Assembly (NCBI RefSeq): GCF_020852615.1
Contig: NZ_JADZAJ010000015.1
Span: 23,433-87,432, forward strand
DNA: 64,000 nucleotides
Reading direction: 5' to 3'
Source of the DNA: Nitrosomonas sp.
Lineage (GTDB): Bacteria > Pseudomonadota > Gammaproteobacteria > Burkholderiales > Nitrosomonadaceae
The notes beneath the pieces are model-generated. The model searched no databases, was not told where the DNA came from, and saw nothing but the letters and a program-made list of their open reading frames with translations. A program made the position numbers and the translations under genes. This document shows positions 1-9,601 of this stretch, piece after piece. Within the stretch, counting starts at the first letter, position 1. Every line of letters starts with the position of its first letter.

Positions 1-561
1 AACAAACAAAGGTCTACTAAAAAGCCTCTCAGCATATTTCAGCAACGGCGCCGCCTGCTTTGGTAACTTAATCCCATAGTGGTCCAATCGCCATAGCAAG
101 GGAGCAATAGCAACATCCAGCATAGAATAATCATCCCCCAGCATATACTTCTGCTTATCGAAAATGGGAGCAATCATTGTCAGCCCATTTGCAATTTCAG
201 TACGTATCTTGTCTGCCGCCTTCTGATCACCTTGTTCCAGAGATTCTATATGACAAAAAAGCTCTTTTTCAAACCGATGAAGCAACAGCCTTGCACGAGC
301 TCGCATCACCGGTTCTGCCGGCATCAACTGTGGGTGAGGAAAACGGTCATCAATATACTCATTGATAATATTTGCCTCATACAATATGAGATCCCTTTCA
401 ATCAGAATAGGAATTTTACTATAAGAATTAATTACAGCAATATCTTCAGGCATGTTGTTGGGATCAACATCAATTACCTGAAAATCCATATCCTTTTCAT
501 GCAATACAATTCTGCAACGATGGCTGAAAGGACAGGTTGCTGTTGAATACAATGTCATCAT
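1..561 (-). CDS. sspA: Stringent starvation protein A (partial, C-terminus cut by window edge)
   Basis: A reading frame starting near 561 (ATG at 561 or 558) stays open for 187 codons to the window edge, so the last residues are missing. The product is a glutathione S-transferase-fold protein. It has an N-terminal thioredoxin-like half with TCPFSHRCRIVLHEK at about residues 8-22, and an all-helical second half with the DYSMLDVAIAPLLWRL segment. SspA binds RNA polymerase and affects stress and stationary-phase transcription; that role is family knowledge. SspA commonly sits just downstream of petABC in betaproteobacteria, and it does here, about 50 bp after petC on the same strand. Identity is firm although the gene is incomplete. 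Confidence 0.88.
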   Translation of the reverse strand, partial: MMTLYSTATCPFSHRCRIVLHEKDMDFQVIDVDPNNMPEDIAVINSYSKIPILIERDLILYEANIINEYIDDRFPHPQLMPAEPVMRARARLLLHRFEKELFCHIESLEQGDQKAADKIRTEIANGLTMIAPIFDKQKYMLGDDYSMLDVAIAPLLWRLDHYGIKLPKQAAPLLKYAERLFSRPLFV

Positions 562-609
562 AACTTCTGTCAGATAAAACCGATTACACAGAAACTGATT
601 TTGGAGAAC

Positions 610-1314
610 TCAATGTATATCTCTCCAATACTCTTTCTTAAGTAAGTAGGTTAAACCCAGCATACCGAACAGAAACAACAACACTGTTATCCCGAGCTCT
701 TTACGATAAGATGCATGCGGCTCCCCCAAGTAGACCATGTAATTTACCAAATCTGCGACAAATCTGTCGTACTCTTCCTTGGTCATGGTACCCGGCCTGG
801 TCAGAATCAAGTTCCTAGTCCCGGCATCAAGAGTTTGCCATCCTTGCAAATGGTGTAAAACGTGAGGCATTGCAACTTTATCAAAAATCAGGTTATTCCA
901 GCCACTATAGGTTGAAGTATCCTGATAGAAAGTACGCAAATAGGTATACAACCAATCAGCCCCACGAGCCCGTGCTATTACAGACAGATCAGGAGGTGTT
1001 ACACCGAACCACCCTTCAGCTTCTTTTTTTCGCATCGCGGCTTCCATAAGGTCACCTGTTTTTTGTCCGGTACGAATAAGATCAGCGCGAATATCCTCCT
1101 CGCTCAATCCAATATCGCGATGGCGGTTGTAACGCATGAAATTAGCGCCATGACAAGTAAGGCAATATTCCACAAAACTCTTCGCGCCTCGCTGCAGCGA
1201 TTCCTTATCTCCCCTGTCTATAGGAGCCTTGTCCAATTTAACTTCCTGACCGGAAGAATGTGCGACAAACGGTGCCAGTAATATGGCCAGCAGTAAAAAT
1301 TTTATCATTCTCAT
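610..1314 (-). CDS. petC: Cytochrome c1 of the bc1 complex
   Basis: This 234-residue protein is the haem c subunit of ubiquinol:cytochrome c reductase and passes electrons from the Rieske centre to soluble cytochromes. A signal peptide covers roughly residues 1-20. The haem site CLTCH is at residues 51-55. A membrane anchor near the C-terminus (ELGITVLLFLFGMLGLTYLL) is followed by a short basic tail, as expected for cytochrome c1 with its bulk in the periplasm. The start overlaps the petB stop by four bases (ATGA), so translation is probably coupled. In ammonia oxidisers this complex serves quinol oxidation and reverse electron flow (family knowledge). Confidence 0.95.
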   Translation of the reverse strand: MRMIKFLLLAILLAPFVAHSSGQEVKLDKAPIDRGDKESLQRGAKSFVEYCLTCHGANFMRYNRHRDIGLSEEDIRADLIRTGQKTGDLMEAAMRKKEAEGWFGVTPPDLSVIARARGADWLYTYLRTFYQDTSTYSGWNNLIFDKVAMPHVLHHLQGWQTLDAGTRNLILTRPGTMTKEEYDRFVADLVNYMVYLGEPHASYRKELGITVLLFLFGMLGLTYLLKKEYWRDIH

Positions 1315-2558
1315 TTTGTTACATTCTTTGGTTCTGGTTTAGTTTTATCTATTTTGCTGTACCAAGGCATCAGCAGGAAAAAAGCAAAATAAATTACAGT
1401 AAAGATTTGTGCCAGCAACGTATACAGAGGGGTAGGAGATTTAGTACCTAACCAGCCGAGTACGAAAAAGCTAATAACAAATAAAGTCAAGGCAAATTTA
1501 AAATATGGCCCTTTGTAGCGGATTGATTTAACCGGACTGCGATCCAGCCAAGGCAGGAAACAGAATATAACTACCGCGGCAGCCATTAATATCACACCCC
1601 ATAATTTGGCATCTACACCAAGGAAGTTCACGGTTACTGCACGTAACATTGAGTAATATGGGGTGAAATACCATACCGGTGCAATATGATCAGGAGTATG
1701 TAAAGGGTTTGCCGGAATAAAATTATTATCTTCCAGAAAATATCCGCCCATTTCAGGAGCAAAGAAAATAATTCCACAGAATACAATCAGGAACCCTATC
1801 ACCCCAAAAATATCTTTAACCGTGTAATACGGATGAAACGGTATCCCATCAACAGGTATACCTGTATCAGGATTTTTATTGGCTTTGATCTCAATACCAT
1901 CCGGGTTGTTGGAACCGGTTTCATGTAAAGCAATAATGTGAACAAATACCAGCACAACAATTAACCACGGCAACGTCACCACATGATATGCAAAGAAGCG
2001 ATTTAATGCTGCATCTGACAACATAAAATCACCAAGAATCCAGTTGGACAGCGTATCACCTATAACTGGTATTGCACCAAACATACTGACAATCACCTGT
2101 GCCCCCCAGTAAGACATCTGCCCCCATGGAAGAATATAACCGGTAAAGGCCAAACTCATTAAAACAAAAAATATTGCCATACCGATCAACCACAATAACT
2201 CACGCGGCTTGCGATAAGACCCATATAACATTCCACGGAACATATGCAGGTAGACCACCACAAAAAACATGGAAGCCCCTGTTGAATGCATATACCGGAT
2301 CAGCCAACCAAGATCCACATCACGCATAATGTATTCAACTGATGCAAACGCCATACTTGCATCAGGCTTATAGCTCATGGTCAGAAAAATACCTGTCAGC
2401 AACTGATTAACGAGTACCAGCAGTGCCAGCGATCCGAAGTAATACCAAAAATTGAAATTCTTTGGCGCATAATACTCAGACAAGTGTGCCTTCCAGGTCG
2501 CTGTTAAAGGAAAGCGTTTGTCTATCCATTCCATCATTGAATTTTGCTGTTTACTCAT
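1311..2558 (-). CDS. petB: Cytochrome b of the bc1 complex
   Basis: This integral-membrane subunit carries the two b haems and both quinone sites. I chose the ATG at 2558 (MSKQQNSMMEWIDKRF) because it follows the petA stop directly (TAAGATG) and matches the usual N-terminus; a longer frame would run into petA. Haem-ligand helices are visible in the segments containing RYMHSTGASMFF / VVYLHMFRG and FFAYHVVTLPW / FVHIIALH. The Qo-site tetrapeptide is PVWY (in APVWYFTPYYSML) rather than the PEWY of mitochondria and alphaproteobacteria. The length of 415 residues is normal for a bacterial single-chain cytochrome b. It is the middle gene of petABC. Confidence 0.96.
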   Translation of the reverse strand: MSKQQNSMMEWIDKRFPLTATWKAHLSEYYAPKNFNFWYYFGSLALLVLVNQLLTGIFLTMSYKPDASMAFASVEYIMRDVDLGWLIRYMHSTGASMFFVVVYLHMFRGMLYGSYRKPRELLWLIGMAIFFVLMSLAFTGYILPWGQMSYWGAQVIVSMFGAIPVIGDTLSNWILGDFMLSDAALNRFFAYHVVTLPWLIVVLVFVHIIALHETGSNNPDGIEIKANKNPDTGIPVDGIPFHPYYTVKDIFGVIGFLIVFCGIIFFAPEMGGYFLEDNNFIPANPLHTPDHIAPVWYFTPYYSMLRAVTVNFLGVDAKLWGVILMAAAVVIFCFLPWLDRSPVKSIRYKGPYFKFALTLFVISFFVLGWLGTKSPTPLYTLLAQIFTVIYFAFFLLMPWYSKIDKTKPEPKNVTK

Positions 2559-2559
2559 C

Positions 2560-3165
2560 TTAGGCGGACTCTTTACTGTCTGAGCCGACCAAAAGCCGGC
2601 TATCACTTAAATAGGTATAAGGAGGTACTACCAGATTAGAAGGTGCTGGAACATTTTTATAAACACGCCCGGCCAAATCAAACTTGGAACCGTGACAAGG
2701 ACAAAAAAACCCACCAAGCCAATCAGGACCCAGATCGGCTGGTGCAATGTCTTTTCGATATACCGGAGAACATCCCAAATGTGTACAGACTCCCAGCACG
2801 ACCAGGATCTCAGGTTTAATTGATCTTGTCGGGTTTTGTGCATACGATGGCTGTTGGTCCCGCTGTGAATCCGGATCGGCCAGTTTGTCATTCAGCTTTT
2901 TCAGATCATCGAGCATTTCTGAAGTCCGCTTGAGTATCCAGACCGGTTTTCCACGCCACTCTGCCGTTAATAACATACCCGGCTCCAGCTTGCTGATATC
3001 TATATCTATAGGAGCTCCCGCAGCCTTGGCACGCTCGCTTGGCATCATACTGCGCAAGAATGGTGTTGCCACACCAGCGCCTGCAACAACACCAGCGACT
3101 GAGGTTGCTGCCAGCAAAAAGCGACGTCGCCCACTCATCTTTCCATTATCACCACTATCTGTCAT
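2560..3165 (-). CDS. petA: Rieske iron-sulfur subunit of the bc1 complex
   Basis: This 201-residue Rieske protein accepts the first electron from quinol at the Qo site. The N-terminus has a twin-arginine-type signal anchor (GRRRFLLAATSVAG, about residues 12-25) that stays as the membrane helix. The 2Fe-2S ligands lie in the two canonical boxes, CTHLGC at residues 127-132 and CPCHGS at 155-160, and both the Cys-His pairs and the disulfide cysteines are intact. It is the first gene of petABC. The upstream gap to secA is about 170 bp and holds a terminator-like hairpin for secA. Confidence 0.96.
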   Translation of the reverse strand: MTDSGDNGKMSGRRRFLLAATSVAGVVAGAGVATPFLRSMMPSERAKAAGAPIDIDISKLEPGMLLTAEWRGKPVWILKRTSEMLDDLKKLNDKLADPDSQRDQQPSYAQNPTRSIKPEILVVLGVCTHLGCSPVYRKDIAPADLGPDWLGGFFCPCHGSKFDLAGRVYKNVPAPSNLVVPPYTYLSDSRLLVGSDSKESA

Positions 3166-3213
3166 TTTCTAACAATTCCATTTCATTAAATTCCTGTCAA
3201 TCAGCAACAAACT

Positions 3214-3246
3214 AAAAAACGACACCCAAGAGTACTGACTCTTGGG
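3214..3246 (-). terminator. Terminator-like hairpin downstream of secA
   Basis: A perfect 9-bp stem (CCCAAGAGT / ACTCTTGGG) with a 4-base loop occupies 3225-3246. Read on the minus strand it is followed after five bases by a run of six T at 3214-3219. It lies about 90 bp after the secA stop and before petA, so it most likely ends secA transcripts and separates them from petABC. Confidence 0.6.
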
Positions 3247-3334
3247 ACGATAACCTCACACGTTACAAGTGGGGGAATTTTAGCATAGTCCGCATCCGCT
3301 TAGATAGCCCGATTGCCAAACTTGAGCTATCTCT

Positions 3335-6064
3335 TTAGTTCAACCTGCCATGACATTGCTTGAATTTTTTGCCCGATCCACAAGGACAAGGGTCATTCCG
3401 TCCAATTTTTTCATTCTTCCGAACAAAAGGCTGCAGCTTATTCTCCTGATTCTCCGCAACAGATTGCTGCTCTTCCGCTACTTCATTATAGGCATCATGA
3501 TGATATTCCAGATTTTTAGGAGCAGGTGTCTCTGCAACAGATTCAACCTGTTGCTCGTTTCGTATCTGTACCGCCATGAGAATTTTTGTCACATCTGATT
3601 TAATTGCTTCAAGCATTGCGGTGAATAGCTCAAAAGCTTCTCTTTTATATTCCTGCTTGGGATTTACCTGGGCATAGCCACGCAAATGGATTCCCTGGCG
3701 TAAATGATCTAATGCAGCCAGATGTTCCCGCCAGTGAGTATCTATACTGTGCAACATCACCATACGCTCATACTGGTGCATAATGGGGGCGCTGATCTGC
3801 TCAACCTTACTCTGGTAATGCGTATTCACTGATTCTATGATACGGTCACGGAGATTTTCTTCGTGTAGCTCGCTATCTTCCTCCAGCCATTTCCGGACTG
3901 GAATCTGTAAGTGGTATTCACTGGCCAGGGCCTTCTCCAGCCCGGCAACATCCCATTGCTCTTCAATACTCTGTTCCGGAATATAAGTACTGACAAGCTG
4001 GCTAACTACACTTCCGCGAATAGCACTTATTGTATCTGTAACCCCCTGTTCAGCATCCAGCAATTCATTGCGCTGCTGGTAAATTACCTTACGCTGATCA
4101 TTGGCCACATCGTCGTATTCCAGCAGTTGCTTGCGAATATCAAAATTTCGGGCTTCTACCTTTCTTTGTGCATTTTCTATTGCACGCGTAACCCAAGGAT
4201 GCTCGATTGCTTCTCCCTCCGGCATTTTGAGGCGCGTCATAATATTCGCAACCCTGTCTGAAGAAAAAATACGCAAAAGAGAATCTTCCAGCGAAAGATA
4301 AAAACGACTGGAACCGGGGTCTCCTTGCCGTCCGGAACGCCCGCGCAACTGATTATCAATCCGGCGTGACTCATGTCGCTCTGTACCAATAATATGTAAC
4401 CCGCCCAGCCTGATTACCTCGTCATGTCTGATCTGCCATGCCCGGCGAATTTCCTCAATTTTTTTATTTCGGGCTGCTTCATCAAGTGTTTCATCCATCC
4501 TGATCTGATTGATCTCTTGCTCGGGATTTCCTCCCAGAACAATATCCGTTCCCCTACCCGCCATGTTAGTCGCGATGGTTACCATTTTAGGGCGCCCTGC
4601 CTGCACGATAATTTCTGCTTCTCTGGCATGCTGCTTGGCATTGAGAACCTGATGAGGCAGTTTCTCCTTTGTCAGGAGGGATGAAAGCAATTCATTATTT
4701 TCGATCGAAGTAGTGCCCACCAGGACAGGCTGCCCGCGCTCGTAACAGTCCCTGATATCCACAATAATTGCCTGATATTTTTCCTGTGTTGTACGAAAAA
4801 CCTGATCCATGCGATCATCCCGCGCCATGGGGCGATGCGTCGGTATCACAACCGTTTCCAATCCATAGATTTGCTGGAACTCAAATGCCTCTGTATCAGC
4901 GGTACCGGTCATACCCGCAAGCTTTTCGTACATCCGGAAATAATTCTGGAAAGTAATAGATGCCAGCGTCTGGTTTTCTTTCTGGATCGAGACGTTTTCT
5001 TTGGCTTCAACAGCCTGGTGCAACCCTTCCGACCACCGTCTCCCCGGCATGAGACGACCCGTAAATTCATCGACAATAATGACCTCATCATTCTGTACCA
5101 CATAGTGCTGATCACGATTGAACAACACATGTGCACGTAACCCAGCATTAAAATGATGAATCAGGCTGATATTTATCGGATCATACAAACTGGATCCGAC
5201 AGGCAACAGGCCAGCCTCACTCAGTAATCTTTCAGCGTGCTCGAACCCTTCTTCGCTCAGCAGAACCTGTTGAGTTTTTTCATCCACACTGTAATCACCA
5301 GGACTGTTTTCATCCGCCTGCCGCGTCAGTTTGGGTATCAGCACGTCTATGCGCTTGTAAATTTCAGTATCACCCTCAGCCATACCGGAAATAATCAGCG
5401 GTGTCCGGGCTTCATCAATCAGGATTGAATCAACTTCATCCACAATGGCAAAATTGAGTTCTCGCTGGACACGCTCGGCACTGTGCCCCACCATATTGTC
5501 ACGCAGGTAATCAAAACCATATTCATTGTTCGTGCCGTAGGTTATATCCGCAGCGTAAGCAGCCTGTTTTTCTTCGTGGGGCATTTGTGACAGCACGACC
5601 CCGACGGTTAATCCCAGAAAACGGTAGACCTGTCCCATCCATTCCGCATCACGCTTTGCCAGATAATCGTTTACCGTAACAATATGAACCCCTTTACCTG
5701 ATAGCGCATTCAGGTAGGTCGGCAAGGTTCCCATCAGCGTCTTTCCTTCACCTGTGCGCATCTCGGCAATTTTTCCTTCATGCAGAACCATGCCGCCAAT
5801 CAGCTGTACATCGAAGTGACGCATTCCCAGTACACGCTTCGCTGCCTCTCTAACCACAGCAAAAGCTTCAGGCAGCAGCTGATCCAGCTTCTCGCCATTT
5901 ACAACACGTTGTTTAAATTCACCTGTTTTATTGCGTAATGCTTCATCCGACAGGGGTGAGATGACAGCTTCCAGCTCATTGATGGCGCGGACAATCTTCG
6001 AGTACTGTTTTACCAGTCGATCATTACGGCTACCAAAAATACTCTTCAGTAAATTGCTCAGCAT
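3335..6064 (-). CDS. secA: Preprotein translocase motor ATPase SecA
   Basis: SecA drives unfolded preproteins through SecYEG by ATP hydrolysis. The 909-residue length is typical of proteobacterial SecA. Visible features include the Walker A region MRTGEGKT near residue 105, the DEAD-type motif [10 protein letters not shown], the second-domain motif GTTSIE, and the helicase-like NMAGRGTDI and [11 protein letters not shown] segments. The C-terminal zinc/SecB-binding tail [13 protein letters not shown] is at residues 893-905. It is transcribed divergently from dciA, a neighbour commonly seen in betaproteobacteria. I see no clear Shine-Dalgarno before the ATG at 6064, but the start matches the family N-terminus. 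Confidence 0.97.
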   Translation of the reverse strand: MLSNLLKSIFGSRNDRLVKQYSKIVRAINELEAVISPLSDEALRNKTGEFKQRVVNGEKLDQLLPEAFAVVREAAKRVLGMRHFDVQLIGGMVLHEGKIAEMRTGEGKTLMGTLPTYLNALSGKGVHIVTVNDYLAKRDAEWMGQVYRFLGLTVGVVLSQMPHEEKQAAYAADITYGTNNEYGFDYLRDNMVGHSAERVQRELNFAIVDEVDSILIDEARTPLIISGMAEGDTEIYKRIDVLIPKLTRQADENSPGDYSVDEKTQQVLLSEEGFEHAERLLSEAGLLPVGSSLYDPINISLIHHFNAGLRAHVLFNRDQHYVVQNDEVIIVDEFTGRLMPGRRWSEGLHQAVEAKENVSIQKENQTLASITFQNYFRMYEKLAGMTGTADTEAFEFQQIYGLETVVIPTHRPMARDDRMDQVFRTTQEKYQAIIVDIRDCYERGQPVLVGTTSIENNELLSSLLTKEKLPHQVLNAKQHAREAEIIVQAGRPKMVTIATNMAGRGTDIVLGGNPEQEINQIRMDETLDEAARNKKIEEIRRAWQIRHDEVIRLGGLHIIGTERHESRRIDNQLRGRSGRQGDPGSSRFYLSLEDSLLRIFSSDRVANIMTRLKMPEGEAIEHPWVTRAIENAQRKVEARNFDIRKQLLEYDDVANDQRKVIYQQRNELLDAEQGVTDTISAIRGSVVSQLVSTYIPEQSIEEQWDVAGLEKALASEYHLQIPVRKWLEEDSELHEENLRDRIIESVNTHYQSKVEQISAPIMHQYERMVMLHSIDTHWREHLAALDHLRQGIHLRGYAQVNPKQEYKREAFELFTAMLEAIKSDVTKILMAVQIRNEQQVESVAETPAPKNLEYHHDAYNEVAEEQQSVAENQENKLQPFVRKNEKIGRNDPCPCGSGKKFKQCHGRLN

Positions 6065-6499
6065 GGGAAATTAGTTATTTGTCTATTGATGAAAAAGTAT
6101 GGTTTACAAACCATCTGCCAGGTTGAATCTGTTTCATAACAGAAGATTACTGGAAGTCGCCTGTAAATAAATTTATGATCTGGCCGGAAAATTGCGATTA
6201 ACGGCACGAGCCGGTGTGTATATGAAGATAAGGTAATGAAGCGAGTGTACAACATGATGCCTTTGGGTTCAGAGCACATGCGCCAGTGAACAGCAATGGC
6301 CTGCACTTTCTGTTGATTGGCAAACACCTCCGTAATTGAGCTGACTGTTTATGACAACACACCTGATTGCCGGGATGCCAAAACCCGGCCATACTACCAT
6401 AATCAAAATCGTAAGCAGAAGTAGACAGAACAGACAGAAGCCATACACAAACCGGTTACAGCTGTTTAGGGTTTATTTAATGACATCAGGCAAGGCAGT
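6065..6499. other. Intergenic region between secA and dciA
   Basis: About 435 bp separate the divergent secA and dciA genes. The open frames here lack codon structure or similarity that I recognise. There is a 16-bp palindrome near 6098-6113 (ATGGTTTACAAACCAT) close to the secA start, and a GCCGGG / CCCGGC hairpin near 6369-6389 without a T-tract. Promoters for both genes should lie here, but I cannot point to convincing -35/-10 pairs. Confidence 0.4.
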
Positions 6500-6946
6500 A
6501 TGTCCATCCTTAATCTGAATAATTTTTTATCTGGCCTCGACAAATCTCCTGAGTATGGCCAGTTGTTTTCCAGAGCCAAATACCTGGTGAGAATCCAGGA
6601 ACAGCTATTGAGTATGATACCCCCGCCGTTAAGCAACCGGTGTGTCGCAGGACAGCATACTGCCGAAGGAAATCTGATTATTTATACAGACAGCGGCGCC
6701 ATTGCCACACGGCTGCGCCACCTTACCCCAATCATTCAGCAGAAAATGAACAAAGCCGGAATCAAAGTGGAATCTGTCAGGGTTTCCATTCAACCCCGGT
6801 TAAATTTTCCGGAATCGAAAAATACCGGAGAGGTTTCCCGTACCCTCAGCAAGGTTGCGGTCGAGCATCTGAGCAAACTATCCGGCTCGTTGCCGGCAGG
6901 GTCCCCGCTCCAGTCATCCATCAGGGCGCTGCTTGCCAACCAGTGA
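6500..6946 (+). CDS. dciA: DciA-like DUF721 protein (replicative helicase loader)
   Basis: This 148-residue protein has the DUF721 / DciA pattern: an N-terminal helical part, then a KH-like fold with the segment GNLIIYTDSGAIATRLRHL near residues 53-71 and a conserved VRVSIQPRL strand near 94-102. DciA loads DnaB helicase in bacteria that lack DnaC or DnaI. Its position next to secA is a common betaproteobacterial arrangement. The poorly conserved tail, rich in serine and leucine, is usual. The function is inferred from family and context. Confidence 0.8.
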   Translation: MSILNLNNFLSGLDKSPEYGQLFSRAKYLVRIQEQLLSMIPPPLSNRCVAGQHTAEGNLIIYTDSGAIATRLRHLTPIIQQKMNKAGIKVESVRVSIQPRLNFPESKNTGEVSRTLSKVAVEHLSKLSGSLPAGSPLQSSIRALLANQ

Positions 6947-6955
6947 AGCTGTCCC

Positions 6956-7603
6956 CTATTTTTTCTCCATATTACTGATAAATGCATTGGCTTCACTGAT
7001 GGACTGCTCCATCGCCGCAACCAAAGTCGAAACATTCAACTGCAATGTTTTCAGTTCACCTTTCAGTGAGGCAATCGCCCGGGCATTAAGATTATGTTTA
7101 AGATACATCACCTGGTCATTAAAAACTGTTAATACAGGCTGAATTCTTGATTCCGCATTTCTCATGGCAGCAATGAGCTGCCTGTAATACGACCGGGTTG
7201 TACTCAGCTTTTCCTGACTGCTGCGCTTCAGCGCCGGATTGGAATACTGCGTAATCTCTTGCTCCCACTCCCTGAATAGCGCTGCCGAAACACTCTCAAC
7301 ATCTTCAATACGGCTTCTGATTTCGTTTGCCTTGTCCGCACTTGCCTCATATTCCCGGTTCAATTTTTTATAAATGACTTCAAGATCGCCCCCTTTGAAG
7401 CTGGTTGCAGCAGAAAACTGTTCCAGTGCGGACTTGAACTGTTCTCTGGCTTCTTCCTGCGTATCTCTTGCTTTCTCAACCCGATGGACCAGAACATCCC
7501 GTTTTGGAATACCGATCTTTTCAAGTCCACTGTAATACATGGTGGAACAGGCGGTCAGGGAAACCGCAAAAATCACCACAAATAATCGGACTGCATAGTT
7601 CAT
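6956..7603 (-). CDS. DUF2959 family lipoprotein-like protein
   Basis: This is a protein of about 215 residues with an N-terminal export signal ending in a lipobox-like VSLTACSTMYYSGLEKIG. A long charged, helix-rich body follows (for example RVEKARDTQEEAREQFKSAL), which is likely coiled coil. This matches the DUF2959 family, whose function is unknown. The start is either ATG 7603 or ATG 7612; the longer frame upstream lacks a signal peptide. The gene is the last of the minus-strand lipid-related run, about 45-55 bp after the Tam41-like gene, and its end nearly touches the convergent dciA. A cell-envelope location is inferred from the signal and lipobox. Confidence 0.7.
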   Translation of the reverse strand: MNYAVRLFVVIFAVSLTACSTMYYSGLEKIGIPKRDVLVHRVEKARDTQEEAREQFKSALEQFSAATSFKGGDLEVIYKKLNREYEASADKANEIRSRIEDVESVSAALFREWEQEITQYSNPALKRSSQEKLSTTRSYYRQLIAAMRNAESRIQPVLTVFNDQVMYLKHNLNARAIASLKGELKTLQLNVSTLVAAMEQSISEANAFISNMEKK

Positions 7604-7656
7604 CACTGTCATTCCCCAATAAATTTTCCAGAATATCCTGCTGTTATTAATCAGCT

Positions 7657-8622
7657 TCAGCGCAATACACCACGCCGCAGCAGTTGCCACATAACTTTAT
7701 ACCCCCACAGTATCGGATGACGCCTCAACATGGGCGTAATCTCGACTTTGATACCGGTATGGCGAGCAATTTTCCAGGCGGCATAATCCAGGCAGTCGCG
7801 GAACGTCATCGTCGCCTTACTCAGCCGCAGTATCGACAATACTCGCCCCTGCCAGCGCCGCAGCCACCAATGGATTCGCGCCCGTAATCTCTGATAGGGT
7901 GATATTGAATTAATGTGATATTGCCCGTCAGCCTGCAAACTCAGCAGCGAGCCCAGAGCAGGGAGGGCTGCTGCCGTCAGCCGATTATAGATTCCCGGGT
8001 TAAGCCCTGCCAGATAGCGGGCACGTGCCTCACGCTCGGCACGCAGCTCGGCAGCGTAAGTCAGCATTAACCCGGAAGCCCAGATCATTTCCGGATTACC
8101 GGGACCCGGTTTGAGCATTGGCAACGTCGAGCTGATAAATTTGAGCACAGCGCCAGCCTGCGCAATATGAATACGCTTCCCGGCCTGATCATCACGCACA
8201 TAAAGCAACCTGGCCGGCTGTGCAAAACGTGCCCAGATATAAGGGTGAAACCACTGGGCGCCACGTTCAAAATCTGCTGTCGAAATAACCGCATACTTGG
8301 ATCGCATTACGCCGGTTACAGCAGGAATTTCCAGATAAAACACATTTGGGGGCAGCCAGGCATTCAGACAGGCCAGCAGACAATCAGAATAAGCAGACTG
8401 ATAATCGCTGACCAGCACATAAAAATCAGCTATGCCTTCGGTCAGATCGGAAGCCTGCAGACTGGAACCATACAAAATAACGGCATCCAGCGCTTTTCCG
8501 AAACGCTGTTTCAATGTATCAACAAAAATCTGAAATTCCGGATGAACAGGCTGCGCATCCTGAATGGCGATTTCCTGTACCAAAAGATCAGGGATATTTT
8601 GTAAACCAGCAGAACTGCTCAT
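7657..8622 (-). CDS. Tam41/Mmp37-like phosphatidate cytidylyltransferase (putative)
   Basis: This 321-residue protein has a nucleotidyltransferase-type start, DAVILYGSSLQ near residues 43-53, followed by an acidic strand (IADFYVLVSDY). It then has the segment RSKYAVISTADFERGAQWFHPYIWARFAQPARLLY, split here by ordinary residues, which has the spacing of the Tam41 pattern (KYGVIS, W, Y, GR, KP). Tam41 makes CDP-diacylglycerol from phosphatidate and CTP. I infer that activity here; it is supported by the neighbours, a diacylglycerol-kinase-like gene 10 bp upstream and a CDP-alcohol phosphatidyltransferase. The N-terminal 30 residues and basic C-terminal 80 residues are less recognisable. It could instead be a different nucleotidyltransferase. 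Confidence 0.6.
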   Translation of the reverse strand: MSSSAGLQNIPDLLVQEIAIQDAQPVHPEFQIFVDTLKQRFGKALDAVILYGSSLQASDLTEGIADFYVLVSDYQSAYSDCLLACLNAWLPPNVFYLEIPAVTGVMRSKYAVISTADFERGAQWFHPYIWARFAQPARLLYVRDDQAGKRIHIAQAGAVLKFISSTLPMLKPGPGNPEMIWASGLMLTYAAELRAEREARARYLAGLNPGIYNRLTAAALPALGSLLSLQADGQYHINSISPYQRLRARIHWWLRRWQGRVLSILRLSKATMTFRDCLDYAAWKIARHTGIKVEITPMLRRHPILWGYKVMWQLLRRGVLR

Positions 8623-8632
8623 TCAATTTTTT

Positions 8633-9601
8633 TCATAAAACACGAAAACGGATTGGACCATCAGCTGTAATTCTTACCGGCCCATACTGACTGGATGCAT
8701 GATACAGCTCACCATCCACGATATATTCGTCATCCAGCCACAGTTCAACTGAAGCTGTGTTATAGCTGGTATAACCGTCCTGCTGCTTCAAATGATGCCC
8801 TCGTCCCATCACCAATGGCCAGATAGCGCGCCAGAACCGTTTGCTGTGCTGTTCGATAAAAGTGGCATGCAATGGTGCCGATTCCCGCCCCCAATAGGGA
8901 TGGATGTTGAGTAACAGCCTGTCCAGCGCACTGACGAGTGCAAACAGATATACTTTCTCACGCAACGTACCTGTTTCATCTTTCTGAATAATCCGTACAG
9001 GAGACCATTCAGCTTGCGGACGCCCCAGAAATGTACCCATCAGCGAGCGTAACACGATCAGAATGGTAAAAATATTACCGGTAATTCCCAGCTGCTTGAT
9101 TTGGCTGCGTGAAAACCTGACGCCGCGCGCAATCAGGCCGAGACCGAGCATCATCCCGTACACATTTTTTCTGCCCGTTTGTTCAATACGCAACACCGGC
9201 CTGTCTATCCGTTTCAGGTTGCCGGGCTGATGCAGATACTGCCTGATTCTTTCCAGGAACCACTTTATCCGGCCGTTCATCCCCAGATCGAGTGCTGTCA
9301 TATTGGTTGTGCCAGCCGGAATGATAGTAATTTCCGGCCAGCTTTCCGGCACCAGATGATCGAATAAACAGCTGATTATGCCCTGCAGTGTGCCATCTCC
9401 GCCCACAACAATCAGCCATTCGACCTTCGCCTCAACAACGATACTTACTGCCTGTTCAAACTCAGTCTGACTGGTCGCTTCAATCTGCGTGATTTCAGGC
9501 AAGGTGGCCAGCAGATTGCGTATCTGTACCGCCTGCTTGCGAAATCCGCCCCCCAGCGGGTTATAGATCAAACCAATCCTGGCCGGAACAAACGCTATCA
9601 C
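8633..9601 (-). CDS. Diacylglycerol kinase catalytic-domain protein
   Basis: This 322-residue lipid/diacylglycerol kinase family protein transfers phosphate from ATP to a lipid hydroxyl. Typical motifs are present: IYNPLGGGFRK near the N-terminus (about residues 12-22), the nucleotide loop VVGGDGTLQ near residue 65, and IPAGTTNMTALDLG near 95. A C-terminal beta-rich half with VDGELYH is where such kinases have a conserved acidic/Glu region. The start overlaps the upstream phosphatidyltransferase by four bases, implying one operon. The product phosphatidate would feed the adjacent Tam41-like enzyme. The actual lipid substrate cannot be read from the sequence. Confidence 0.82.
   Translation of the reverse strand: MIAFVPARIGLIYNPLGGGFRKQAVQIRNLLATLPEITQIEATSQTEFEQAVSIVVEAKVEWLIVVGGDGTLQGIISCLFDHLVPESWPEITIIPAGTTNMTALDLGMNGRIKWFLERIRQYLHQPGNLKRIDRPVLRIEQTGRKNVYGMMLGLGLIARGVRFSRSQIKQLGITGNIFTILIVLRSLMGTFLGRPQAEWSPVRIIQKDETGTLREKVYLFALVSALDRLLLNIHPYWGRESAPLHATFIEQHSKRFWRAIWPLVMGRGHHLKQQDGYTSYNTASVELWLDDEYIVDGELYHASSQYGPVRITADGPIRFRVL

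Noticed and set aside
1670..1682. PVWY instead of PEWY in cytochrome b as an anomaly
   Set aside because: The change is a known variation at the Qo site in several bacterial lineages, so it is noted in the gene entry but not treated as unusual.
6058..6392. Minus-strand frames upstream of secA that could be a SecM-like leader
   Set aside because: They have no signal peptide, no arrest-like C-terminus and no ribosome-binding site. SecM is known only from gammaproteobacteria.
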